DNA from: Ophiocordyceps camponoti-saundersi (nom. inval.)
Lineage: Eukaryota > Ascomycota > Sordariomycetes > Hypocreales > Ophiocordycipitaceae
Reading direction: 5' to 3'
Length of the DNA stretch: 10,468 nucleotides
Assembly: GCA_003339415.1 (NCBI GenBank)
Contig: PDHQ01000632.1
Span: 2,870-13,337 of the forward strand
Below the pieces are notes generated by a model, which was not told where the DNA came from, did not search any database, and was given only the letters and a program-made list of their open reading frames with translations. The position numbers and the translations under genes were made by a program. Positions 1 to 8,175 of the stretch are shown piece by piece (within the stretch, counting starts at the first letter, position 1; every line of letters starts with the position of its first letter).

Positions 1-25
1 TGTTTTCGTTGTTTGGTTGGGTTGT

Positions 26-44
26 GGGGGGGGGGGGGGGATGT

Positions 45-101
<57 letters not shown>
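26..101. repeat. Poly-G homopolymer tract
   Basis: Fifteen Gs (26-40), the tetranucleotide ATGT, then 57 Gs (45-101). Any reading frame through it encodes only polyglycine, so the open frame crossing it is not a gene. A run this long at the edge of a sequence is typical of a sequencing or assembly artefact (no-signal G calls or a contig end). A real G tract able to form quadruplexes is possible but less likely. I treat it as low-complexity sequence of doubtful authenticity. Confidence 0.9.
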
Positions 102-103
<2 letters not shown>

Positions 104-833
104 ATCTAAGCAAGCGCAGCAGATCCCTACGGGGCGTAACTTCCTCGGTCACCGTCGTCTTCAACTAATAGAAGAGGCGATCTTTAGCTAAATAGGCATA
201 AGCCTAATAGTAATTCTCCTAGGAAGTTATTTTTCATAAAAAGACGAAGGAAACGAGGAGAAGCAAGGTAACGACCACTTTATCGATAGCCTTAGTCCTC
301 TAAACTAATATTTAAATAGGTAATTCGTTATATAAAGGTATAAGGTTTAAGATAAAGCTATAATCCCGTTTAGTAGAAATTTTGCTATAAGTACCTTTTA
401 ATACTCGATTTGCGATATACGACTTTTAAGATAGCTATACTGCTTAATTCCTTTATCTTCTATAGAAACTAAACTGCGCTATATACTTAGTAATAGCCGC
501 TATCCTATCTTAACCCTTAAGCGCCCCTTATATCCTAATCCCCTAAAGCTTTTAAAAGAAAGGGAAGCTTAATATATTATTTAATTAAACTCTCTAATAG
601 TCTTTTATTACGTTCTATACTTATTTAATATCCGTTTTATTTTCGCATGTCTCTTACCGTCGCCGAACTATTTATATTTCTAATCTTTATAACTTATTTC
701 GCGGCGTCTATAAATATCCGTAATAGTTATAAGAATATTAGTGGAAGTATTTAGTTTCTCTCTGCCTCTTACGGCTTCCTCTGCCCGGTCTTTTATATCT
801 AACTTTTAGCCCTAGCGATATAGTAAAAAAAAC

Positions 834-866
834 TAACGATAGTTATATTTTTATAAAATATCGTTA
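834..866. repeat. Inverted repeat / hairpin
   Basis: TAACGATA (834-841) is the exact reverse complement of TATCGTTA (859-866). Inside, TTATA (843-847) pairs with TATAA (852-856) around a four-T loop. The result is a nearly continuous AT-rich stem of about 13 pairs. It could be the remnant of a small inverted-repeat element or simply an AT-rich chance structure. No T-tract or gene end suggests a terminator role. Confidence 0.5.
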
Positions 867-880
867 AAAGTAGAGTAGTT

Positions 881-968
881 AGGTACGTACCGGCTATTGC
901 CGACAGGCGAAGTGGGTTTATAGAGAGGTGCGCACTGCGGCGTGTCTTACTAATAAGCAGGTACGTAC
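881..968. repeat. GC-rich segment flanked by 10-base direct repeats
   Basis: AGGTACGTAC occurs at 881-890 and again at 959-968, enclosing 68 bases that are clearly richer in GC and CG than their surroundings. The left copy lies within the palindrome GGTACGTACC (882-891). The enclosed part opens with a small CGGC/GCCG inverted repeat (891-902). The arrangement resembles a small insertion with a target duplication, but no transposon ends are recognisable and the repeat may be chance. Confidence 0.4.
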
Positions 969-984
969 TGTACTTATAAGCAGC

Positions 985-1183
985 TAGAGGGGAAAGGTTA
1001 AAAGGGGATTGCGTTATTCTAGTTATATGACTAACACTTGCTTAACTGCCTATATAGGGGGCAGTTATTCCTAGAGGATATATATATATATTAATTAACG
1101 AGGGCACTTATTAATCTTTGTGTTAAGCCTATTTCTTATGCTTATAATTAGTTTATTTAATCCCTCCGCCGTTAACCTATCTA
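985..1183 (+). repeat. 5' long terminal repeat
   Basis: Aligns without net length change to 10072-10270, at roughly 80-85% identity by eye. Most differences are transitions, with T or A in this copy where the 3' copy has C or G. The initial TG of an LTR reads TA here but TG in the 3' copy. The last dinucleotide is TA in both, compatible with a mutated CA. Similarity continues imperfectly for about 11 bases to the GACCG at 1190-1194, so the inner edge is approximate. At 199 bases it is at the short end of the usual LTR range. Confidence 0.85.
1079..1091. repeat. TA dinucleotide tract in the 5' LTR
   Basis: An alternating TA tract. The matching part of the 3' LTR (about 10166-10178) still carries Cs, reading ATACATATACACAT, so this apparent microsatellite arose by C-to-T change of a CA-containing sequence rather than by slippage. 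Confidence 0.75.
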
Positions 1184-1185
1184 GC

Positions 1186-1210
1186 TAGTGACCGAGATAG
1201 GGGGGGGGGG
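1186..1210 (+). promoter_or_regulatory. Possible primer-binding site followed by an 11-G run
   Basis: Just inside the 5' LTR the sequence reads TAGTGACCGAGATA and then 11 Gs (1200-1210). A tRNA primer-binding site normally begins with TGG, the complement of the tRNA CCA end, and TGG mutated to TAG would fit. Against this, a similar TGGTAGACCG follows the 3' LTR, where no primer site should exist, so these bases may still belong to the terminal repeat. I could not identify a tRNA partner. Confidence 0.35.
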
Positions 1211-1683
1211 ATTAATCTCTTAGCACTAATTGCTAATTACCGCATACGCTTAGGAACGCGACCATACTCGACTTAACATAATAATAAACTTAAGGCTCCT
1301 AAGATATTACTAAGAACCTTATTTTGCCCCTTTTCTAACTAACCTGCCTGCTCGGCAATTAAGTTCCTTCCTAATAGCAATTCGCTTAATAATCGGGAAG
1401 TTGCATAGATTAATAAGGCAGTCTTGCTACGTCGCCTGCCCTGATTAAAGGAGACAATAGACAAGTCCTGCCTTGCTGACTATATTAGCTCCTTCTTCGA
1501 TAAGACACGAATTGCCCCCTTTTCTACTCTCTGTTATCTTATTCTTCTTCTCTTTCTTTACACATATATACACATAAAACCTTTAATATATACTGAATTA
1601 ACTTAGCCTTCGTTTTTCGTGCCTCGTCCCTTTTCCCTACTCCATTCTATAACCTGGAACTAATCTTTCTAAACGACGTTATT
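1211..1683 (+). promoter_or_regulatory. Leader between 5' LTR and gag
   Basis: Non-coding, with no long frame on either strand. The second half is pyrimidine-rich, which is common just upstream of fungal start codons. TTGCCCC followed by TTTTCTA occurs twice, near 1324 and 1512. The 15-mer TCGTTTTTCGTGCCT at 1610-1624 recurs with one mismatch at 8117-8131, upstream of the third reading frame. Packaging signals would be expected here but none can be identified by eye. Confidence 0.5.
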
Positions 1684-2639
1684 ATAGAGGCATTAGCTGC
1701 ATATGCCCTTGGCAAGTATCGGCTTTAACTAAATCTTATAGCTTCTTATAATTAGCCTTACTAGGATAGTGGGAATGGCCGATAGATTAAGCTACTAACT
1801 TAGGCAGATATTAGTAAGTTCGATAGGACATATAGCGCCTATCGCTAGCTAGAGGCAATCGACCTCGCCTTTGTTCGCCTTAATAGTAATATACCTTACT
1901 ATAACGATAAAATCCGAGTAATTAATGTTAGCTTAGTGGGCGTAGCCGCCGACTTTGTTAACGGTAATGCGTTGCTCTATAACGTCTATATTAATACTAG
2001 AAATAGCATAGTAACTAAAGCAGACCTAAAGGTTTTGCAAATATTACTCGAGGAGAGATTTGCTCTAAATTATATCCTATAGTAACCTCGAGTGCCGATA
2101 ATATTCGGCTAGCAGGATAGTAAGTCGCTCTAAACGTACTATAATCGCACTCGCTAGATACTTCGGTCTATTAGGGGATAAGACCGAGTATCGGCTATAT
2201 AGGTCCTTCCCCTATTAGAGATAGCTATCCTTAGTATAATTATCTAAAAGTTTATTACGGGCATAGCCGACTAAGAACTTCGATATATTATAACTGCTTA
2301 ACGAGCTATAATAGCTTTAAGTCTTGCAGAAGTATAGGATATCGTCTAGGCAGCTAAGGATATTCGTCTCACGGAACAAGTTAAGCGCCAGGCCCGTAAG
2401 CAGGCAGCAACGGCCTTAATCATGCGACAGCTCTTCTAAGAGAAGTTTAGTTACTCCCCTAATACGTTAGTTAAGGAGAGACTAGGATATAAGCCCCGTT
2501 AGTAAGTATTAACTCCCTAAGCTACTACTAATATAACTATAGCAAGCTACTAGGACTAACCTAATTAGACGGGATATCCTAGAGATAATGTTCGTCTAGA
2601 CTAGATAGATTATCTTAATAGCTTAAATCGTAGGACTTA

Positions 2640-2757
2640 TCGTAGAGGTCGAGGTAGGTCTTATCGCTCTTTAAATAACTACCGTTAGAATAACCGCTAG
2701 AGTAAGTATCGCGGAGGCTATCGCGGAGGCCGTGGTAGCAATAATAGCAGATAGGTT
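2640..2757 (+). other. Arg/Gly-rich RNA-binding region of gag, with a 12-base tandem repeat
   Basis: In the gag frame this encodes RGRGRS, then YRGGYRGGRGS. The last part is a perfect tandem duplication of TATCGCGGAGGC (2707-2718 and 2719-2730). RGG-type segments next to zinc knuckles in Gag proteins bind nucleic acid. The CG-rich codons lack CpA sites, which may explain why this segment reads so well. Confidence 0.7.
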
Positions 2758-2832
2758 AACTAGGCAAACCTAAAGGACTCGACTAACGTATACGTAAATA
2801 GTTTACTTTCCCTTCTACTAGACTAGGTTATT

Positions 2833-2874
2833 TGCTTTAAATACGGGCAACCCGGGCACTACGCCACGTCTTGC
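2833..2874 (+). other. CCHC zinc knuckle of gag (second Cys replaced by Tyr)
   Basis: The frame reads CFKYGQPGHYATSC, which fits C-x2-C-x4-H-x4-C except that the second ligand is Tyr (TAC at 2842-2844). TGC to TAC is the change expected from RIP. The knuckle is the nucleocapsid motif that binds element RNA. Losing one ligand would abolish zinc binding. Confidence 0.9.
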
Positions 2875-3819
2875 ACTACTCCCGAAGCGTAGCAGCTTTA
2901 AGGTTAGGAGAAAGATATCTTAAGAGGTTTAACCGTAGTCGGCAGAGGCCCGAAGCCCCTTTAATAGGCAATTACTACACCTCCACTAATAACCTAGGCT
3001 ATTACGGCGCACTAGGTCGACCTTAGATATCAAGACCTCTTAGAACGGAACCTCTACTAAGGTCCAATTAATAAACTCTACGATATACCTATAGATAGCA
3101 GTAGGAACGTTTATTCTAATATTATTAGTTTAGGAATTAATAAGTCCGTATAAGGTAATATAGGTAGCATTAATAACACTAATACTATAGCTCGTAAGCT
3201 CTAATTACTTACTATAATAGATAGAGATAACGTTAAACTTAGTAAGATAGTTCGTAACGCACTTATAGTATTAGTTATAGCAGCCGGACTTAGCAAACCA
3301 CCGATTAAAAAGAGATTAATTAACCCGATACTCTTAGAGGAAATATTTAAGAACAATTCAGACCCAGAGGCAACCTTGCATTATAAAACGCCTAAAGTGC
3401 CTAATTAGCTAGGACTATCAAGTGCTAAGAAGAGCATAATAGCTAATAAGAAAAAGAGGGCTAAGGGTTTAGCGGAAGTCTAGGCAAGAGATAGCCTAGG
3501 TAACATTAATTAGATTAAACTAGCGAAGAGATTCATTATGCCTATTAATCTGGTGGATTTCTGGCAGGTGAGTCTAGAAGGGGCTAAGCAATTTAGGTAT
3601 CTCTCGTCACGCAAGAGATAGACCTCTGTTAAGACGAAGGCTAAAGGTAAGGGCAAGGGCAAGTCTAAAGCAGTGCATATTAGCAGTGATAGAGTTAACC
3701 TGGCCAGGCAGGATACAAATACCCGTTTAATTAAAGAAACTAGAGATTGCAAGACCTTTAGAGTTCTATGCACTATCTTATTCTAAGTCGATAGCAAAAA
3801 TAAGTCCCTAAAGCTAGCA

Positions 3820-4170
3820 GATAAGAATATAATAGCAGACTAAGGGTCTTAGGTAAGTTTTATTAACTACGATTTTACTAATCGTAATAAGATCCCCGTT
3901 ATAGACCTAAAGGATATTAGGTTTAGCAAGCTAGCTATGAAAGTCGCGGATAGATCGCGTATTCCCGTTTATAACTTTGCTATCCTAAATATAAACGTCT
4001 TTAGGGTAATCAGAGAAGTCTAGGCGATCGTTAAGCCTAAAAATGATAACGTGGTCGATAACTTACCCCTTCTATTAGGTATACCTTAGCTCTTTAACGT
4101 TAACGCCGTCATCTATATTAAGACCGGCACTTTAATAATTAGAGATCGTGATTAAGGTGACATACTGGTA
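3820..4170 (+). other. Aspartic protease (retropepsin-like) domain
   Basis: In the gag frame, A-D-stop-G-S-stop-V-S-F-I-N begins with the Asp codon at 3838-3840. This matches the D-S/T-G active site followed by the hydrophobic 'FIN' strand of Ty3-type proteases, with the middle residue now a stop. About 80 codons later LLLGIP-stop-LF (about 4070-4095) matches the conserved C-terminal 'ILGxxWL' motif, the stop probably being a former Trp. Its place after the zinc knuckle and before RT is standard. The enzyme would act as a dimer in the particle. Confidence 0.78.
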
Positions 4171-5099
4171 GCCTTGCAAGGCCCGTAAATGGCTATATCG
4201 CTAAGATAGAAGTTAGTCCTAGCGCCTAACGCCCCGCCTATCTTGAGGAAGTTTGTTAGGCTCCCTAAATTAACGTCCGAAGATATAGATAGCGATAATA
4301 AGAACGACTCCGACACCTCTTCTAAGGACTTAACTTCTGAGAATAATAACGATAACTAGATTTAATCGTTAAACTAGGTTATTAGCGCCGACCTAGGCAG
4401 GTCACAAAACTGTAGCTAACTAGAAATATTATTATTAGTTTAGACTTTGCATATTTTATTATAGACCCGATTACTTTATTTGTAAGCTACGCCCCTAAAT
4501 TAATAAGGCAGGCTATATATATACAGATTTAGATAGACTTTTATATAAATTATGCTCTTACTTCTTACTATTGCCCCCTCGTCGATTCTAATCTTCTTTC
4601 CTTAACCACGGCTGCTATAGAGACCGTACTTAATAGTCCCTAATAATTATAGAGCGATCTAGTTACTAGACCTATAACTAAATAACGGTTAAGTGGATAA
4701 TATTAGCCTAGGCTATAGGCAGATAGGCTATCAGCGTTACTATTCCTAATATAGAGGAGAGTTTAGCGACGAGAAATTAACAATTCTGTTAACAAATGTT
4801 CAGTTATAGTATAGTTTAACGCCTATAGTATCACGCTTGGACCTTTGGTCCCGGATCACTTGAGAGAGGAGATTGCACGCACGTTCTACACCTATCGTGA
4901 TCTTAAGGGTCGGGACATACGCGATATGCCACCTATAGACTTGTTCCTATATTACCCGAGGATTATACCGGGAACTGAACTATAGTGCCGTAGTAGGAAG
5001 AAAAGATAGAGTGCTCTAGAATAATACTAGATAAATAAAATTATTCGTGAGAATATTAACTTAGGAATCTATAAGTATATAGTAGCGGCTAACGGTGAG

Positions 5100-5720
5100 T
5101 TAAGCTAATAGTCGGCGGAACCTATTATAGTGGTTAAGGACGAGTCTAACCTATAGGCCGAAATGCGATTAATAATTAACTACTATAACGTTAACGAAGA
5201 CTTGCTAGGCACTACTATCCCGTTACTATCGGAGCTTTATAATAGACTCTTAGATCTAAGAATAGGTTTATTTAGTATGTTCGACTTAAAGTATAGCTAC
5301 TAGGCTATACCCGTCGTATCTAAACTGCGCCACGTTCTGGCGTTTCAAATCCCTAGTTTTTCCTAATTATAGCTTATAAGGCTCCCTTAGGGGACCTAAT
5401 CCGCAGCTTATAGCTTTACCAAAATAACGAAGCTGGCATTTAGGGCTATACCTAAACCTCTGCCCGAACTATCTCTATTAGCGGTCCCTACTAAAAGCTA
5501 TTATATTGCGCCTCTTAACAACTATATAGACGATATCTTCTTAAAATATGCTACGTTCGAGGAATAATAGGCGTTTATTAAGGACCACTTTCTGCCTAGA
5601 TTATTATAGGCCTTACTCCGGTTAAGTTTTAAGAAGGTCTTTCTTAGTATAATAGAAATCCTAGTAGTAGGATAGACGTATTATATGGGTGGACGGATTA
5701 TAATTAAGCCTAGGAGGCTT
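5100..5720 (+). other. Reverse transcriptase domain
   Basis: Visible motifs in frame 3 are: EPIIVVKDES near 5118-5150 (the conserved 'SP-x-x-x-V-K-K' strand); FSMFDLKYSY with the first catalytic Asp at 5283; RLP-stop-GT-stop-SAAYSFTK (about 5379-5425), a motif-B equivalent whose stop is probably a former Gln; and YIDD (5523-5534), the catalytic centre. All three catalytic Asp residues survive. Motif B here is of the LPQGT kind rather than the 'PFGLTNAPATFQ' usual in Ty3 elements. Confidence 0.92.
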
Positions 5721-5954
5721 TAGAAAATCTAAGAATAGCCGGTGCTAACGAATTAGAGGTAAGTTAGGGTATTTCTCGGAGTAATCGGACCCTGCCGGAG
5801 ATAGATAGTTAATTACGTAGAGTTCTCCCGACTATTAACGCGACTTACTAGAAATATTCCCTTCTTATAGGGGCTATCTGAGGCTTTATCCTTTATAATC
5901 CTTAAGTCTCTCGCCGAAGTAGTAGTAGCTATTTACGGGCCTTAACTTAATAAG

Positions 5955-6320
5955 CCGGTACTTATATATATAGATACTTTAAGGTTCGGAGCAGGCTACG
6001 TTATCTTATAGCAATAAGGAGATAGCTTAGTGCCGATTTTATACGACTCCTTTCTCTTTACGAAGATATAGCGCAACTATAGAATATATAAGCGGGAACT
6101 TTATACTTTGGTCGAATTCTACCGTCGCTACTAATATCTATTCCGTATAATAAATAAATTAACTATTTTTATAGACCACTTCCCTATTATATAGTTCCTA
6201 ACTTCTGAGGGCTATAAAGGTATCTACGCTCGATAGGTAACTAAGCTGCGGCTGCTAAATATTAAGATTGCCCACGTTAAGGGTTCGCGAAACTAGGCTG
6301 CGGATAGTTTATCTAGGATA
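5955..6320 (+). other. RNase H domain
   Basis: VLIYIDTLRFGAGYVIL holds the first catalytic Asp (5973-5975). RNYRIYKREL carries the Glu (6096-6098) in the context typical of Ty3 RNase H. The following IDHF has the next Asp (6174-6176). The end motif HVKGSRN-stop-AADSLSR has the last Asp (6303-6305). The four acidic residues remain, with stop codons between them. The domain would degrade the RNA strand of the RNA/DNA hybrid. Confidence 0.9.
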
Positions 6321-6824
6321 ATCTTCCCATCTAACGAATACTAAGCTGCGGATATTATAGACTAGGGAATAGTTAACACTAATACCGGACTATAGAAATA
6401 GAAAGATAGCCTATAAGGCTATAAGGCGCTCCTTAAACACCTGGCGGGTGTGCCCCTCAAGAAACCACCTACTAATAAGACGGGCACCCCTTTGCTATAA
6501 CTAACTGCGCTCTAATAGAATGCCTTATTAGCCTTATAAACCTGGGAAAAATAAGATAATAAGACCCGAGTAGACCTCTAAGTAGCTATAGCACTCGTAA
6601 GAGAGACGGATAGGATATCGAAGCTATTAGACTATTATGCAGACTACTATTACGCAGATATAGTTAATTAGCTATAATATAGTAAGGTTCCTAATAAACT
6701 TGATCGTATCTTGGCAAATCGTATTAGACGATAAGCGGTATCTTTTAAATAGTTAATATAAACGAATACCCTGCTATATAAAGGGAGTTATTTAACTAAG
6801 TAGCAGAGATACCTTCTCCGACAT

Positions 6825-7470
6825 AAGATCCCGCAGGCACTCCACTAAGCTTATAATTTAAGTAGCCACTTTAGGCTAGATACTACGCGTCGGCAACTCT
6901 ATATATATATCTTCTAGCCTAGAATAGCTTAGGATATTATGTCCTATATAGTAAGTTATAGAGAATATGCTTTATATTCTAACCGAAAGCCGAAGGCGCC
7001 GGATTAGCTAATCTCCATTTTAGCACCCTTTTAGGTCCTTGCTATAGACTATATGGGACTATTCCTAACGGCCGCAAATAGGACTAAGTTTATACTAGTA
7101 TTAGTCGACTATTTCTCTCGTTTTGCATAGCTTATAGCCTGCCGAATAACGGGAGCCTCGGAGATTATTATTAGGCTAAGAAATTAGCTAGACTTTATTA
7201 CGATTATACTTATAGCTATCTACTCCGACTTAGGTTCCGCCTTTTTATTAAGGGAAGTTTTAGCCTTCTTAATAGCAAGAGATATACTTTAAGTAACGGC
7301 GCTATCTAAGTTATATCGCAGTATAGGTTTAGTTAAAGTAATAAATAAGATCTTTTAGTAACTTTTAAAGAGGTTATAGCCTCCTAAGAATACTTCGTCC
7401 GAATATCTGCTAATAGTTATGCGGCAACTTAACTATAGGGTTATTAGGACCTTAGGCTACTTACCTACTA
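6825..7470 (+). other. Integrase zinc-binding domain and DD35E core
   Basis: The N-terminal zinc domain reads H (6843), x7, H (6867), x29, then Y-R-E-Y at 6957-6968 where C-x2-C is expected, so both Cys have become Tyr. The core has Asp 7047 in AIDYMG, Asp 7227 in YSDLGS 60 residues on, and 35 residues after that a Lys (AAA at 7335-7337) where the catalytic Glu belongs. The spacing is exactly D-x59-D-x35-(E). GTT GAA to GTT AAA is a TpG-to-TpA change, as RIP would give. Integration activity is lost three ways besides the stops. Confidence 0.92.
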
Positions 7471-7973
7471 AAGTGCTCTACGGAATAGTATAGACCGGCC
7501 TAAATCTATTTTAATCTATAAGATTACTGCGTAAAGCTTTAAGATTAGGAAAGCAGGTGGAATAGCCCCTATAAGGGAGATATACTAACCTTATTATAGA
7601 ATTTATAAGCTAAGCTAAACACCGGAGATAGGCAGCTAGAGGCAAGTTTAACGAGATTATATATTATAGGATATCTATCTACGATAAAAGAGACGAGTCT
7701 AGTCTAACCCCTAGCATATAGGTTTATCTAGCTATAAACGGAGCTATTAGGAAACTTAAGCTAACGTAGATTAGGCTATTTAAGCTATGCTACTAGGTTA
7801 GGAGGACGTCCTAGACACTAAGGCATATTAACTATTTATCTATTAAAGGGGCCTAGGGGCTATTATTCTATAAGGACTCGCTAAAGAAATACTATAACCG
7901 ACCTAACTATTTAAGGCCTAATAACTAGCTGCCACCTAGCAAGCTGGCAGGCCTGCGGAAACTCTAAGTGTGA

Positions 7974-8175
7974 CTACGTTATTTTCCTTCCTCTCTTCCT
8001 TTATGCATTTTTCTTTTCCCCACTTTATAGTTTCGTAACCTCACCTTCTCGTCCTCCCGTAATATCTACCTTTTAACTAACCACGCACTATAATAGGACT
8101 GCACTATCGTGCACCCTCGTTTTTCGAGCCTTTTTATAACCTATCTATATTTTTCTTGCCCTTTTCTTTTCTAAG
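7974..8175 (+). promoter_or_regulatory. Pyrimidine-rich intergenic leader upstream of the third frame
   Basis: About 200 bases dominated by C and T, with no coding continuity in the pol frame. It resembles the pyrimidine-rich leaders before fungal start codons. TCGTTTTTCGAGCCT (8117-8131) matches 14 of 15 bases of the sequence at 1610-1624, which sits a similar distance upstream of the presumed gag start. This suggests separate expression of the downstream frame, but no TATA element or transcription start can be assigned. Confidence 0.45.

Larger units (their letters stand above)
102..984. other. Left flank, AT-rich mutated DNA without a recognisable gene
   Basis: I see no supportable coding region on either strand. 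The first 60 bases are fairly GC-rich. The rest is rich in TA, TAA and TAG with few CA or TG dinucleotides, the same bias as the retrotransposon, so the flank has been mutated by the same process. It is probably older repeat DNA. It contains a hairpin (834-866), a perfect 10-base palindrome (882-891), and a short GC-rich segment directly before the LTR. Confidence 0.6.
1684..4440 (+). pseudogene. gag-pro: Broken gag-protease polyprotein gene
   Basis: Frame 1 stays readable across this stretch apart from dozens of TAA/TAG codons; no TGA occurs in frame from 1597 to beyond 4440. Gag would form the particle and bind the RNA, and the protease would cut the polyprotein. In order: a capsid-like region (about 1800-2600), an Arg/Gly-rich stretch (2640-2757), a CCHC zinc knuckle (2833-2874), a spacer of about 320 codons with a Lys/Gly-rich patch (3631-3672), and a retropepsin-like domain (about 3820-4170). 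The start is uncertain: ATA at 1684 followed by GAG GCA is my best guess for a mutated ATG, because no in-frame ATG is near. The 3' end is set where coding character passes to frame 3, about 4340-4440. At over 890 codons it is long for gag plus protease alone. Confidence 0.8.
4341..7973 (+). pseudogene. pol: Broken pol gene: reverse transcriptase, RNase H, integrase
   Basis: Frame 3, about 1,210 codons, carries dozens of in-frame TAA/TAG but no TGA between 4341 and 7970. The first TGA, at 7971-7973, is therefore the best candidate for the original stop; TAA at 7965 may be a mutated CAA. Domains run RT (about 5100-5720), RNase H (about 5955-6320), and integrase zinc domain, core and C-terminal part (about 6825-7970). 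The frame is -1 relative to gag-protease and overlaps it near 4341-4440, which would suit ribosomal -1 frameshifting, though I found no slippery heptamer and an indel is equally possible. I see no clear chromodomain at the C-terminus. The true N-terminus is undefined because the first 700 bases show no domain I recognise. Confidence 0.9.

Noticed and set aside
9..191. Open frame of 60 codons on the + strand at the left edge
   Set aside because: Most of it is polyglycine read from the poly-G tract; the remainder matches nothing recognisable and runs into TA-rich DNA.
114..800. Possible mutated coding frame in the left flank (frame 3)
   Set aside because: Stops are as frequent as expected for TA-rich DNA and no conserved motif is visible, so there is no support for a gene.
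3510..3773. Open frame of 87 codons on the minus strand
   Set aside because: It lies opposite the gag-protease frame in a lightly mutated island, where the absence of stops is accidental. The translation is Leu/Ser-rich with no motif.
4341..4440. -1 frameshift slippery site
   Set aside because: No X-XXY-YYZ heptamer in the gag phase was found in the overlap.
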